Positions 33,559 to 41,994 of a DNA stretch of 64,000 nucleotides are shown here, piece after piece. The stretch comes from Clostridium sp. OF03-18AA (GTDB lineage Bacteria > Bacillota > Clostridia > Lachnospirales > Lachnospiraceae): assembly GCF_003478035.1 (NCBI RefSeq), contig NZ_QUEP01000001.1, positions 310,001-374,000 of the forward strand, given 5' to 3'. A program made the position numbers and the translations under genes. Below the pieces are notes generated by a model, which saw only the letters and a list, made by a program, of their open reading frames with translations, had not been told where the DNA came from and made no database searches. Each line of letters begins with the position of its first letter. Within the stretch, counting starts at the first letter, position 1.

Positions 33559-33858
33559 ATGTACGATACACAAAAGCGTGTTGCACTGGCAAAGGAGCGG
33601 ATAGCGGAATCTCGCCGCCGACAGGCGCGGCGAAGCATTCGCAGTCTGTCGGCACTGTGCGTTCTGCTGTTTTTGTCTCTTCTGGGAACGGTAGGGACGG
33701 TGCAGAGCCAGCCGATGGATGCTGCGGGAATGTACGGGGCGATCCTGCTGCATGAGGGTGTGGGCGGATATGTGCTGGAAGCGGTCATTTCCTTTACCGC
33801 TGCAGTTGTGCTCACTGCTTTATATATCAAGTTCAGAAAAAGGAAACAGATACGATAG
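33559..33858 (+). CDS. Two-helix membrane protein, relative of the candidate anti-sigma factor
   Basis: A 99-residue protein beginning MYDTQKRVALAKERIAESRRR, 10 nt after AGAAAGGAGG. A strongly basic cytoplasmic segment is followed by a helix (LSALCVLLFLSLLGTVGTV), an external loop (QPMDAAGMYGAILL) and a second helix (YVLEAVISFTAAVVLTALYIKF) with a basic tail. Layout and loop spacing match the 122-residue protein at 31806, though sequence identity is low. It lies 16 nt upstream of the surface protein gene and is probably co-transcribed with it. Confidence 0.7.
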   Translation: MYDTQKRVALAKERIAESRRRQARRSIRSLSALCVLLFLSLLGTVGTVQSQPMDAAGMYGAILLHEGVGGYVLEAVISFTAAVVLTALYIKFRKRKQIR

Positions 33859-33874
33859 AAATGGGGGAAAATCA

Positions 33875-36520
33875 ATGAGAAAGCCAGAAAAACAAAAGAA
33901 ACAAAGAGAACGGATCTATGCGGCGCTGCTCGGTATCTGTATGATGCTTTCTTTGGTTTCTGTGCCTGTATTGGCGGCAGAAATGAGAAAAGGAGCGGGC
34001 AGTCATGAGCATACCCGGGAATGTTATACGTGGACGGAAACATGTGTCCATAAACATACGCCGGAATGTTACCCGCAGAAGGATACAACGGAACAAGTGG
34101 TCACCCCATCTGATGCGGTGGAGCCCACCGAATGCAGCCATGTATGCAGTGAGGAAAACGGCTGCATCACAAAAGAATTAAATTGTCAATATGACAGCGA
34201 AAGCACTCCAATAGCTGCGAAAGCGCTTATGAAAAATAAAGCGATCGCCACCCGGTCCAATGCGCGGAAAGTCTCTTCTATCGATCGCGCACAGGGGATG
34301 ATCGATGCTTTGCCGGACGTAACAGCTATCAATAACGATAACATCGAGGATATAAGGCTTCAGTTTAAAGCTGTTGAGGACGCAATGATACAGCTTTCCG
34401 TTGAAGACTCGGTCGTACTCAATATCGCTCGCTATCTGAAGGTTGCGGCTGTGCTGTATGGACCATTCCCTGACATCCAGAATCCTATCCTCGGCACAGA
34501 TATTAAATGGACGATCAGCAGAGACAATAAGACCATTACGATATCCGGTAAAGGGAAAATGCCTGATTTCGACAAAACTAGTCCCGGTGAAAGATGTCCC
34601 TGGGAGGACAAAAAGTCTAAGATTAACAAGGTGGTCATAGAGGAAGGAGTGACAACGATTGGAAAACATGCATTTAGTGGATGCATAGCACTCAATGAGG
34701 TGCAAATTCCAAAAACAGTCAAAACAATAGGGATTGCCGCTTTTCAGGGCTGTAACACCCTCAGGCAGATTGATATTCCCAATAGTGTCAAAGATGTGAG
34801 GGGCTTCGCATTTTATGATTGCCCGCAACTTGGGCAAGTTCACACCCATTGGAAAGATCCGGAAGAAGCAGAATTGTCATTGGCATTTTATCTGCCCGGT
34901 AAATCATGGCCGGAGAATCTGACGATATATGTTCCTGACGCGTATAAAGACAAATTTGCAGCTGCATGGATAAACTGGAAGGTAAAGGGCGAAACTTACA
35001 CAGTCTCTTTTGATGGAGACGGAGCACCGGGATATATGGAGTCAGTGGAAGGCATATCCGGGGATTACGTTCTTCCGGAGTCTGGTTTTTCATATCAATC
35101 AGCGATTTTTGATTACTGGGCGTTGGATAATCCTGATGGAGAGAAAGCGGGCTGCCCGGGAGAAGCCTTTCCTGTTACGGAGAATGTGGTGTTTTATGCC
35201 AGCTGGAGACTTGTGATCGTGATACCGGAGCCCGAAAATCCGGTTGTGTGTATTCACGCATGGGGCGAATGGCAGAGCGATGCCGATAAACATTGGAGGA
35301 AATGCTCTAACTGTGATGCAAGTGATATCAGGGAAGATCACTCCGGCGGAATGGCCACCTGCAAAGATCAGGCGGTGTGTTCTGTCTGCGGCGCGGCTTA
35401 TGGGGAATTGAATCCAGATCACCACACGGGCGGCACCGAGGTGCGCGGCAGAGTTGAGGCCACCGCCAGCGCAGATGGCTATACGGGGGACACCTATTGT
35501 AAGGGCTGTGGTATCAGAATTGCGGCAGGACAGGCTGTCCCGAAGGATCCTACGACCCCGACGACACCTACGACCCCGACGACACCTACGATTCCGACGA
35601 CACCTACGATCCCGACGACACCTACGGTTCCGACGACACCTACGATTCCGACGACACCTACGGTTCCGACGACACCTACGATTCCAACGACACCCACGGT
35701 TCCAACGGCCCCGACGACCCCGAAAAAGGACAGCAGCAGTTCCGGAAGCAGCGATGATACCACCAGCTATATGCTGAACTTCCATGCGAACGGTGGCGTC
35801 GGCATAAGTGCAATTGGGGGAACCTACGGTAAGACGGTTAGCCTTTCCGATTATATTCCGACCCGCGAGGGCTATGATTTTACCGGCTGGTATTCCGATC
35901 AGGCATTGACACAGAAGATCACGGAACTCAGGATGATCGGAAACAGGATAGTTTACGCCGGGTGGATAAAGAGCGATCCACACGCAGGGGCGAATCCATT
36001 TACGGATGTGTATGCGAACGATTGGTTTTATAAGGTTGTGATGTTTGTCTATGAGAAGGGATTGATGTCCGGAATCAGCGCAACGACCTTTGCACCGAAC
36101 ACCAATATCACCCGTGCCCAGATCGCGGTGATCTTCTACCGTATGGCGGGCAGCCCTGCCGTTGAGGGAAAGAACCACTTTACGGATGTTGAGTACGGTC
36201 CCGGTACCGTAGGGTTTTACGATGCGGTAACCTGGGCGCAGCAAAACGGTATTATGGGAGACTCTGACGGCAAAAAATTTGGTCCGGATGATCCTGTTAC
36301 GCGCGAACAGCTTGCATCGATCTTTTATCGCTACGCACAGCTCAGGGGATATGATACCACACAGAGTGGCATGGCAGCCGGCAGCGATCTTCTTGATCTG
36401 AAGGGCACGGTTACCCGCGCTGAGACTGCGGAGATGCTCCATCAATTTGTAGAAAAACAGGGACTGAAACCTGTTGCTGCGTCGACAGGTGCGACAGAAT
36501 GGGTGAAACCGGCGAGCTGA
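33875..36520 (+). CDS. Large secreted surface protein: LRR (BspA-like), Pro-Thr repeat, SLH domains
   Basis: An 881-residue exported protein, starting at 33875 after GGGGGAA. The signal peptide is residues 1-34 (LLGICMMLSLVSVPVLAAE). It continues with a Cys/His segment (HEHTRECY, CVHKHTPECYP), three BspA-like leucine-rich repeats (VVIEEGVTTIGKHAFSGC, VQIPKTVKTIGIAAFQGC, IDIPNSVKDVRGFAFYDC), an InlB-type beta-grasp repeat (YTVSFDGDGAPGYMES), a second Cys/His segment, a Pro-Thr tract of about 60 residues, another beta-grasp repeat (LNFHANGGVG) and two to three C-terminal SLH motifs (NPFTDVYANDWFYKVVMFVYEKGLMSG, NHFTDVEYGP). SLH motifs should anchor it to wall polymers. It may be a target of the upstream sigma factor. 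Confidence 0.9.
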   Translation: MRKPEKQKKQRERIYAALLGICMMLSLVSVPVLAAEMRKGAGSHEHTRECYTWTETCVHKHTPECYPQKDTTEQVVTPSDAVEPTECSHVCSEENGCITKELNCQYDSESTPIAAKALMKNKAIATRSNARKVSSIDRAQGMIDALPDVTAINNDNIEDIRLQFKAVEDAMIQLSVEDSVVLNIARYLKVAAVLYGPFPDIQNPILGTDIKWTISRDNKTITISGKGKMPDFDKTSPGERCPWEDKKSKINKVVIEEGVTTIGKHAFSGCIALNEVQIPKTVKTIGIAAFQGCNTLRQIDIPNSVKDVRGFAFYDCPQLGQVHTHWKDPEEAELSLAFYLPGKSWPENLTIYVPDAYKDKFAAAWINWKVKGETYTVSFDGDGAPGYMESVEGISGDYVLPESGFSYQSAIFDYWALDNPDGEKAGCPGEAFPVTENVVFYASWRLVIVIPEPENPVVCIHAWGEWQSDADKHWRKCSNCDASDIREDHSGGMATCKDQAVCSVCGAAYGELNPDHHTGGTEVRGRVEATASADGYTGDTYCKGCGIRIAAGQAVPKDPTTPTTPTTPTTPTIPTTPTIPTTPTVPTTPTIPTTPTVPTTPTIPTTPTVPTAPTTPKKDSSSSGSSDDTTSYMLNFHANGGVGISAIGGTYGKTVSLSDYIPTREGYDFTGWYSDQALTQKITELRMIGNRIVYAGWIKSDPHAGANPFTDVYANDWFYKVVMFVYEKGLMSGISATTFAPNTNITRAQIAVIFYRMAGSPAVEGKNHFTDVEYGPGTVGFYDAVTWAQQNGIMGDSDGKKFGPDDPVTREQLASIFYRYAQLRGYDTTQSGMAAGSDLLDLKGTVTRAETAEMLHQFVEKQGLKPVAASTGATEWVKPAS
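35551..35722 (+). repeat. Coding tandem repeat, 18-nt period, encoding Pro-Thr linker
   Basis: Nine to ten units resemble ACGACCCCGACGACACCT, encoding T-T-P-T-T-P and variants with I or V at the second position (ATT/GTT replacing ACC). The tract joins the ligand-binding half to the SLH half of the surface protein and is likely to vary in length. Confidence 0.9.
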
Positions 36521-36607
36521 GGCGATACATCGGGCTGACTATCCGGTAAAAGGTGGAACCTGAGCACAGGCGGCTGATGACCTGTGTGTCCGGGTCAAAA
36601 AATGAAT

Positions 36608-36657
36608 AAAAAGACCTTTTGACATCGTTTGTTATTTTGTGTCAAAAGGTCTTTTTA
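36608..36657. terminator. Strong bidirectional terminator
   Basis: AAAAAGACCTTTTGACA and TGTCAAAAGGTCTTTTT form a perfect 17-bp stem with A/T runs at both ends. It lies between the surface protein gene and the convergent phosphonate-type transporter operon. Confidence 0.92.
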
Positions 36658-36773
36658 CTATTTATAAAATCTATGTAGTTCATGCTGGACGTCAGTTGTA
36701 GAAAGCATATTTCTGGGCAGGATGGAATTTCTGCAAACAGTCCTAAAAAGAGATGAAAGAGCAGGGATTTATT

Positions 36774-38336
36774 TTATCTGCGTGAAGACAGAATATCCAC
36801 ACCCCACACAAGCAGAATCAGTCCCAAAAGGATCGCTCCAGCCTTATTCCAGTCGTACTGGTTCATCGCGAAGATAAGCGGTGCGCCGATCCCGCCTGCG
36901 CCCACGAGTCCGAGAACGGACGCCTCACGGATATTGACGTCAAAGCGGTAGAGGACGGCGGAGCAGAATGCTGGGGCGAGCTGCGGGAGAACGCTGTGGC
37001 AGACGGCTGGAACCGGGTGGACACCCATGGCGAGGAGCGCCCGGTACGGGCCGGGATCGATGGCCTCCAGACATTCGGTGAAGCGCTTTGTGAGAAGTCC
37101 GATGCTGCAGACGGCTAACGTCAGGACACCTGTGAAGGCGCCGGGACCGGAGACCCGGATAAAGATCAGTCCGTAGATCAGAAACGGGATCGACCGGATC
37201 GCCATGATGATCAGGTTAAAGAAAAAAGCGGTCGGAGCAGGGACAAAGCGTCTTGTGTTGAGAAAGGCAAGAGGTGCGGAAAGGAAAGCACCGATGGATG
37301 TTCCGACGATAGCGATGCAGATGGTCTCAAGGAGAAGGTAGATGAGCCCGTCTTTCTCTGTGGAGAAAAAGAAGGTCCAGTCCGGCTGCGTGAGTCCGGC
37401 TGCCATACTTTTTAACGCCGCGGCACTTGTCCTTGAAAAATCCGGCGGGGTCTGGGCCGCGAGGCAGAAGAGGAAGAGGGCAGTGAAACCGAAAAGGATC
37501 ATCCGTCCAGAGATACGGGTCTTTTTGGACAAGTCCTTTCTGCCTGAAAAAAGTTCTGCGATCTGTCCGCTGTGGATCACAGCTGTAAAATACCGGTTCG
37601 CGGATTCGATGACACAGACGGTGAGAAAGAGCAGCAGCAGGATCGTTCCGACCTTGTGGAACTCCCGCCAGGAGATCTTTTCATTTAAAATCAGACCGAT
37701 TCCGCCTGCCCCAACGTATCCGAGAATGGAGCTGTGCCGCACATTCGTCTCAAAGAGGTACAGGGCGTTTGTCAGAAACGCGGGCAAAATCTCCGGCAGG
37801 ACGGCATGGATAAATGCCGGGAAACGGGCGCAGCCCATAGAGATAAGGGCCTGATAGGGGGCTATGTCCGCATGTTCCGCATCCTCGTAGGTGAGCTTTG
37901 TCATGATCGCAAAGGTGTAGAGCGTGATGGCGAAGGTTCCCGCAAAGGTTCCGAGTCCGAAGAGAAAGGTCGCGGCGAGCGCCAGGATCAGCGCCGGAAA
38001 AGACCGGAGTATCTGGATCAGGAGACGCAGCAAACGCCTTGCCCAGGACGGAAAATGCAGGGATACAGCGCCGAAAGGGGAAACGATCAGCGCCAGAGCG
38101 GATCCGGTTACGGTACCGGTCACGGACATCTGAATCGTGTAAAAGAGCGGCAGCAGGATCTTTGGAAAATAAGAGAGATCCGGCCGCATCATGTCGGCCG
38201 CCAGATCTGAAAGATGGGAGCTCCTTGAAACAAAAAGAGCCGGATCACATCCGGTGAAGGACGCGGCGGCGTAAAAGCAGAGAAGGAAGAGGATCCAGCC
38301 GGCAGGTTTTATATAATTTTTTCGATTTCTGTACAT
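36774..38336 (-). CDS. phnE: PhnE-type ABC permease, fused duplicate
   Basis: A 520-residue double permease. The start at 38336 (MYRNRKNYIKPAGWILFLL) follows AGAGGAGG, so the longer frame to 38423 is unlikely. Each half contains a PhnE-like core with the EAA-type loop: first half ALISMGCARFPAFIHAVLPEILPAFL and RHSSILGYVGAGGIG, second half ALLAMGVHPVPAVCHSVLPQLAPAFC and REASVLGLVGAGGIG. In most bacteria PhnE is a single unit acting as a dimer. It is the last gene of the phnDCE operon and should form the channel with PhnC and PhnD. Confidence 0.93.
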   Translation of the reverse strand: MYRNRKNYIKPAGWILFLLCFYAAASFTGCDPALFVSRSSHLSDLAADMMRPDLSYFPKILLPLFYTIQMSVTGTVTGSALALIVSPFGAVSLHFPSWARRLLRLLIQILRSFPALILALAATFLFGLGTFAGTFAITLYTFAIMTKLTYEDAEHADIAPYQALISMGCARFPAFIHAVLPEILPAFLTNALYLFETNVRHSSILGYVGAGGIGLILNEKISWREFHKVGTILLLLFLTVCVIESANRYFTAVIHSGQIAELFSGRKDLSKKTRISGRMILFGFTALFLFCLAAQTPPDFSRTSAAALKSMAAGLTQPDWTFFFSTEKDGLIYLLLETICIAIVGTSIGAFLSAPLAFLNTRRFVPAPTAFFFNLIIMAIRSIPFLIYGLIFIRVSGPGAFTGVLTLAVCSIGLLTKRFTECLEAIDPGPYRALLAMGVHPVPAVCHSVLPQLAPAFCSAVLYRFDVNIREASVLGLVGAGGIGAPLIFAMNQYDWNKAGAILLGLILLVWGVDILSSRR

Positions 38337-38423
38337 GGATTGCTTCCTCCTCTGAAATGCTTCTCTGCAAGAATCCGTTGGGACGGATAAATGCATAAAT
38401 AGCAGAGTTCTATTATTCATCAC

Positions 38424-39182
38424 CTAAGATAGGTGGGCGTCTTCGAGACTGAGATAAATGTTTCTCAAGATTTCCTCATTCATTTCCGATGGCGTTCCAT
38501 CAAAAACCACATTTCCGTCCTTCAGCCCGATGATCCGGTCGGAAAACTCCTGAGAAAATTCAAGGTTATGGCTGTTCATAAGAATCGTGACGCCATCCTT
38601 TTCCTGAATCTCCTTTAAAAGTGTCAGGATCTGCCGTCCGGTGACCGGATCCAAGGAGGCGGCGGGCTCATCAGCCAGCAGGATTTTTGGATGACGCATG
38701 AGGGCTCTCGCGATGGCGGCGCGCTGTTTCTGACCACCGGAGAGATTTTTTACCGGTTCTTCTGCTTTTTCCAAGAGTCCCACGCGGTCAAGAAATTTCA
38801 GTGCTTCTGCCCGGCGCTTTTTTCCGTAGATTCCGAACACAGCGGGGAAAAATCCCATATCCGGCAGACAGGCAGTGAGCACATTTGCAAGGCAGGTGGA
38901 ATTTTCCACGAGACAGAAATCCTGATAGATGGTGCCGATGGATCTCTTTACATTCTTCCTGGCGGTTCCGGACATGGACGATATGTCGCTGCCATCAAAA
39001 AGGACAGCCCCGTCCCCCGGCGTCTCCATGCCGTTTAAGATCCGGAACAGGGTGGTTTTTCCAGCTCCGGATGGACCGATCACGGAGACGAACTCGCCCT
39101 GAGGGATGGTAAAGGTTACATGGTCCAGGGCGCGTGTCCCGTTTTTAAATTGTTTTCCAATGTTCTGAAGAACGATTTCCAT
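38424..39182 (-). CDS. phnC: PhnC-type ABC transporter ATPase
   Basis: A 252-residue ATP-binding subunit. The Walker A is GPSGAGKTTL near residues 37-46, the signature NLSGGQKQRAAIARAL near 143-158, Walker B ILLADEPAASLDP and the switch histidine in MNSHNLEF. It begins 50 nt after phnD and the permease ATG lies 88 nt downstream of its stop, so the genes form one operon. It drives uptake of phosphonate, phosphate ester or another ligand bound by PhnD. Confidence 0.94.
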   Translation of the reverse strand: MEIVLQNIGKQFKNGTRALDHVTFTIPQGEFVSVIGPSGAGKTTLFRILNGMETPGDGAVLFDGSDISSMSGTARKNVKRSIGTIYQDFCLVENSTCLANVLTACLPDMGFFPAVFGIYGKKRRAEALKFLDRVGLLEKAEEPVKNLSGGQKQRAAIARALMRHPKILLADEPAASLDPVTGRQILTLLKEIQEKDGVTILMNSHNLEFSQEFSDRIIGLKDGNVVFDGTPSEMNEEILRNIYLSLEDAHLS

Positions 39183-39231
39183 GAAGATACCTGCCTTACA
39201 AATAATGAATCAGTAAAAAATAGGGATCTGT

Positions 39232-40332
39232 TTAGTTCATAGACTTTAACATTTCCTGTGCGGCGCGTTCCCCGTCATAGTTCGCGTCATCGCCCCACTC
39301 GTAGCCGACCTGACTGAAGACTTTGATGATGTCTTTGCCTTCATCAGTTCCTGCGATCTCGATGAAGGAATCACCGAGAGCCTGACGGAAGTCAGCGTCC
39401 TGCATCAGTTCGGAAGTTTTGCTGTATGCGATCATATCGTTGTAGATTCCCTCTGTGACGCCGATGATGCCTGTCTGCTTTACCATATCATCAGTGCCGC
39501 CGAATTTCTCTTTCCAGTCCGGCGCATATTTTGTGCGGATATGGCCGTAGGAGACCATGAGGTCTGCCTGTCCGGAGGCGAGGCGGGCAAGGGATGTGGT
39601 GTAGGAATCGGACTGGACCGCATTTGCGAGGTCAGCGATGGTCTTTCCGTAGCGCTCGTTTAACCATAAGGACGGATAAATGTAGCCGGACGCGGAGGTC
39701 GGTCCCATGACTGCCCAGGTGGCGCTGTTTAAGTCATCCCAGGTAAGTTCCTCGCCGTTGTTGACTTTTGCTAAGAGCTCCTGACCTTTTTCACTCGGTC
39801 CTGCGAGAATGATGGAGCGGTAATATGTGCTCATTTTGTCTGTGTTTTCCTCGATGGTGCCGTCGTTCCAGTCCTTCGGATCTTCGGAGTCCTTATTGAT
39901 GGCGTAGCGGAGAGCCGTGAGGAGAACGTCGCAGTCATCGGAGAACAGGACATAGTTTCCTCCGGAGATAAATCCGATATCAGCGCTCCCTGCGCTCAGT
40001 GCCTCACCGACAGCGGTGTAACTTGTTCCGACGGTCATGTCGATGTCTTTGACATCGTAGCCTTTTTCAAGCAGTGTCTCTTTTAAAAGGTTCTCTAACG
40101 GCTCTGTTGCTGTCGTGATCGTATCTGCGTCCGCGTACGGGGAGAAAGCGATCTTTAAGGAATCGATGGATTTTGTCTCTGCGGAAGCGGCTGCTTCAGA
40201 AGTGCTTTCCGCAGAAGCGGCAGCTGTGGTCTCCCCTGTGGAAGCAGCCGGTGCGTCCGTTTTGGAAGAACATCCTGCAGTGAGTCCGAGGCAGAGTGCC
40301 AGGGAGAGAGCCGGTACAACAAATTTTCTCAT
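39232..40332 (-). CDS. phnD: PhnD-type ABC substrate-binding lipoprotein
   Basis: A 366-residue lipoprotein; the start at 40332 (MRKFVVPALSLALCLGLTAGCSS) follows GGAGG, and LTAGC is the lipobox. A Ser/Ala/Thr-rich linker (residues 26-56) leads into a PhnD-like domain: SLKIAFSPYADADTITTATEPLENLL, VGTSYTAVGEALSAGSADIGFISGGNYV, and GPTSASGYIYPSLWL. The family binds phosphonates, phosphite or related anions. The genes on either side and the leader RNA shared with thiW raise the possibility of a thiamin-related ligand, but the sequence does not decide this. Confidence 0.9.
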   Translation of the reverse strand: MRKFVVPALSLALCLGLTAGCSSKTDAPAASTGETTAAASAESTSEAAASAETKSIDSLKIAFSPYADADTITTATEPLENLLKETLLEKGYDVKDIDMTVGTSYTAVGEALSAGSADIGFISGGNYVLFSDDCDVLLTALRYAINKDSEDPKDWNDGTIEENTDKMSTYYRSIILAGPSEKGQELLAKVNNGEELTWDDLNSATWAVMGPTSASGYIYPSLWLNERYGKTIADLANAVQSDSYTTSLARLASGQADLMVSYGHIRTKYAPDWKEKFGGTDDMVKQTGIIGVTEGIYNDMIAYSKTSELMQDADFRQALGDSFIEIAGTDEGKDIIKVFSQVGYEWGDDANYDGERAAQEMLKSMN

Positions 40333-40515
40333 AATATAATACCTCCATAGCCCGTCAGGGCAGAATATATTTTCTGCTGAAAGAATGGGACACCGGGAAA
40401 TACGGTGAAATAGTTTCAATATCCGCTAATGGTCAGGACACTGTGAGAGCGTGATCGTTCCGAATAAGAAATAGAACGCATTCAGCTGCCATGAATCCGG
40501 AAGAAACAGGCGGAT

Positions 40516-40547
40516 AAAGAAAAGGGCATGCCTTCTGCAGCATGCCG
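40516..40547 (-). terminator. Candidate terminator in the phnD leader
   Basis: On the minus strand GGCATGC and GCATGCC pair around TGCAGAAG and are followed by CTTTTCTTT. It lies between the structured RNA (40601-40721) and phnD and could be its expression platform. Confidence 0.65.
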
Positions 40548-40600
40548 TAAAAATGACTTTCAGGCAGAATGCTGACAAGCCGCGGATATGGATCCGCGGC

Positions 40601-40721
40601 ATGGGACGGTCGATCCTTTCTGGGATCCTCTCAGCCCGGAACACGGGCTCCCTCGCAATCTGGTCTTCGTCATCAAATAATTGAATTGACCGCAGCACCA
40701 GGGCGCTCCCCCTCATGCTGC
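40601..40721 (-). ncRNA. Unassigned structured RNA in the phnDCE leader (copy B)
   Basis: Read on the minus strand: GCAGCA and TGCTGC enclose GAGGGGGAGCGCCCTG, the same core as copy A. After a spacer, GAGGGA closes with TCCC around GCCCG-TGTTC-CGGGC and GATCC-CAGAAA-GGATC, joined by TGAGAG and followed by GACCG. Compared with copy A at 29564-29660 the loops and joints are kept but the stems change on both sides. It begins about 15 nt into the transcript from the promoter at 40741-40769. Confidence 0.72.
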
Positions 40722-40740
40722 ATTCCGTTAACCGATTTGG

Positions 40741-40769
40741 ATTGTAGCACAGGAGATGGAAAAAGGCAA
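40741..40769 (-). promoter_or_regulatory. Promoter of the phnDCE operon
   Basis: On the minus strand TTGCCT (40764-40769) and TACAAT (40741-40746) are exactly 17 bp apart, with TG extending the -10 box. The leader before phnD is therefore about 400 nt long. Confidence 0.8.
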
Positions 40770-40916
40770 GAGAGGAAATTTCTGAAAGGCCGCCGGGAAA
40801 AAGCGATGGGCGGGGAACACAAGGCTGTAAGCAGGCTGCACGGAATACATGAAAAATATCGATGGATCCATGCAAAGTCCGCAGTCTTGAAATCATGTAC
40901 GAAACCGGGTGCAAAC

Positions 40917-40945
40917 TTGACTTTTCCGCTCGGAAAGTATATAGT
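40917..40945 (+). promoter_or_regulatory. Promoter of the thiE leader
   Basis: TTGACT at 40917-40922 and TATAGT at 40940-40945 with a 17-bp spacer, about 30 nt before the TPP aptamer. Confidence 0.82.
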
Positions 40946-40973
40946 AAATCTTGTCAGAAAAAAGAAAATAAAC

Positions 40974-41068
40974 AGACCGGGGAGCCTGACGGATCAGGCT
41001 GAGAGTTGGCTGCATCGCCAAGACCCGTATACCTGATTTGGATCATGCCAACGTAGGAAGCTGCTGAA
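40974..41068 (+). ncRNA. TPP riboswitch upstream of thiE
   Basis: THI-box blocks: ACCGGGGAGCCTGACGG, GGCTGAGAGTTGG, GACCCGTATACCTGATTTGG, ATCATGCCAACGTAGGAAG. A terminator (41085-41113) follows. The aptamer should lower expression of thiE and the downstream cluster when thiamin pyrophosphate is abundant. Confidence 0.95.
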
Positions 41069-41084
41069 GAGAAAGAGTAGAAGT

Positions 41085-41113
41085 GGAGATACCTGCGGGT
41101 GTCTCCTTTTTTT
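41085..41113 (+). terminator. Expression-platform terminator of the thiE TPP riboswitch
   Basis: GGAGATAC and GTGTCTCC pair around CTGCGG and are followed by seven T. Confidence 0.88.
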
Positions 41114-41200
41114 ACGCGAACAACGAGCCAAAGTCCGCGCTTGCGCGAGACCTTGGCGACTGTCGCGATAACAAGGGGAAACTCGCGAAGCGTGTTTTCA
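41107..41200 (+). repeat. Dispersed 92-bp repeat, copy 1
   Basis: From the terminator T-run the sequence continues TTTACGCGAACAACGAGCC, then CGCGCTTGCGCGAGACC, TTGGCG, TGTCGCGATAA and GGGGAAACTCGCGAAGC. The same series appears at 59863-59959 with a 2-nt gap and a few changes. Internal CGCGCTTGCGCG can fold. It lies between a terminator and the ribosome binding site of thiE. Confidence 0.8.
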
Positions 41201-41358
41201 CTTGTTATTACAGGAAATTCCGGGGAATTCCCTGTTACACAAAAGGTACTGACGTGCCAATGCTGTGCACTCGCGCGAAGATGTAGATCGTCGCAAGCGG
41301 CCGCGCGAGGAGCGGGAATGTGCGAGGCGCGTTTCATGTATTGTAGGAGGTAGAAGAT

Positions 41359-41994
41359 ATGAACTGCAGACCGGAAGATATGCTGCTCTACGCGGTGACA
41401 GACCGCGCGTGGTTAAATGGCGAGACTCTGGAGAGCCAGGTGGAAAAGGCTTTAAAGGGAGGAGCAACATTCGTTCAGCTGAGGGAAAAAGAGCTGGATG
41501 AGGAGATGTTTTTAGAAGAGGCGAAGAAGATCAAAAAGCTCTGTGCCGAATATCATGTTCCCTTTGTGATCAACGACAACGTGGATATCGCTCTTAAGAT
41601 AGACGCGGACGGCGTTCATGTGGGACAGAGCGATATGGAAGCTGGAAAAGTGAGAGAAAAGCTGGGACCGGATAAGATCATCGGTGTTTCCTGTAAGAAT
41701 GTGGAGCAGGCACTTCTCGCGAAAAAGCACGGGGCGGATTACCTCGGCGTCGGAGCGATGTATCCGACAGGAACAAAAAAGGACGCCACAGCGGTGACAC
41801 CGGAGGCGCTTTCTGCGATCTGTCAGGCGGTGGATATCCCGGTAGTCGCCATCGGCGGGATCAATAAGGACCGCCTGGAGCCCCTTAAGGGAACCGGTGT
41901 GGATGGCGTCGCAGTCGTCAGCGCGATCTTTGCGGCAGAGGATATTGAGAAGGCGACACGAGAACTGAAAGAGGCGGTAAGAGAAATCTTATAA
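41359..41994 (+). CDS. thiE: Thiamin-phosphate synthase ThiE
   Basis: A 211-residue TIM-barrel enzyme that joins HMP-pyrophosphate and thiazole phosphate. Motifs: MLLYAVTDRAW, GGATFVQLREKELDEEMF, VPFVINDNVDIALKIDADGVHVGQSD, and VVAIGGINKDRLEPLKGTGVDGVAVVSAIF. AGGAGG lies 9 nt before the ATG at 41359. It follows a TPP riboswitch and is the first gene of the plus-strand thiamin cluster. Confidence 0.97.
   Translation: MNCRPEDMLLYAVTDRAWLNGETLESQVEKALKGGATFVQLREKELDEEMFLEEAKKIKKLCAEYHVPFVINDNVDIALKIDADGVHVGQSDMEAGKVREKLGPDKIIGVSCKNVEQALLAKKHGADYLGVGAMYPTGTKKDATAVTPEALSAICQAVDIPVVAIGGINKDRLEPLKGTGVDGVAVVSAIFAAEDIEKATRELKEAVREIL

Noticed and set aside
35551..35722. Regular repeats resembling a CRISPR array
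   Set aside because: The units are contiguous, 18 nt long, in frame and code for Pro-Thr; there are no spacers and no cas genes.
35099..36445. 448-residue open frame on the minus strand opposite the surface protein gene
   Set aside because: It is an antisense shadow; its Arg-rich repeats are the reverse of the Pro-Thr tandem repeat.
40426..40914. Open frames of about 155-160 residues on both strands in the phnD/thiE intergenic region
   Set aside because: They cross the promoter, leader RNA and terminator of phnD and show no protein-like features.
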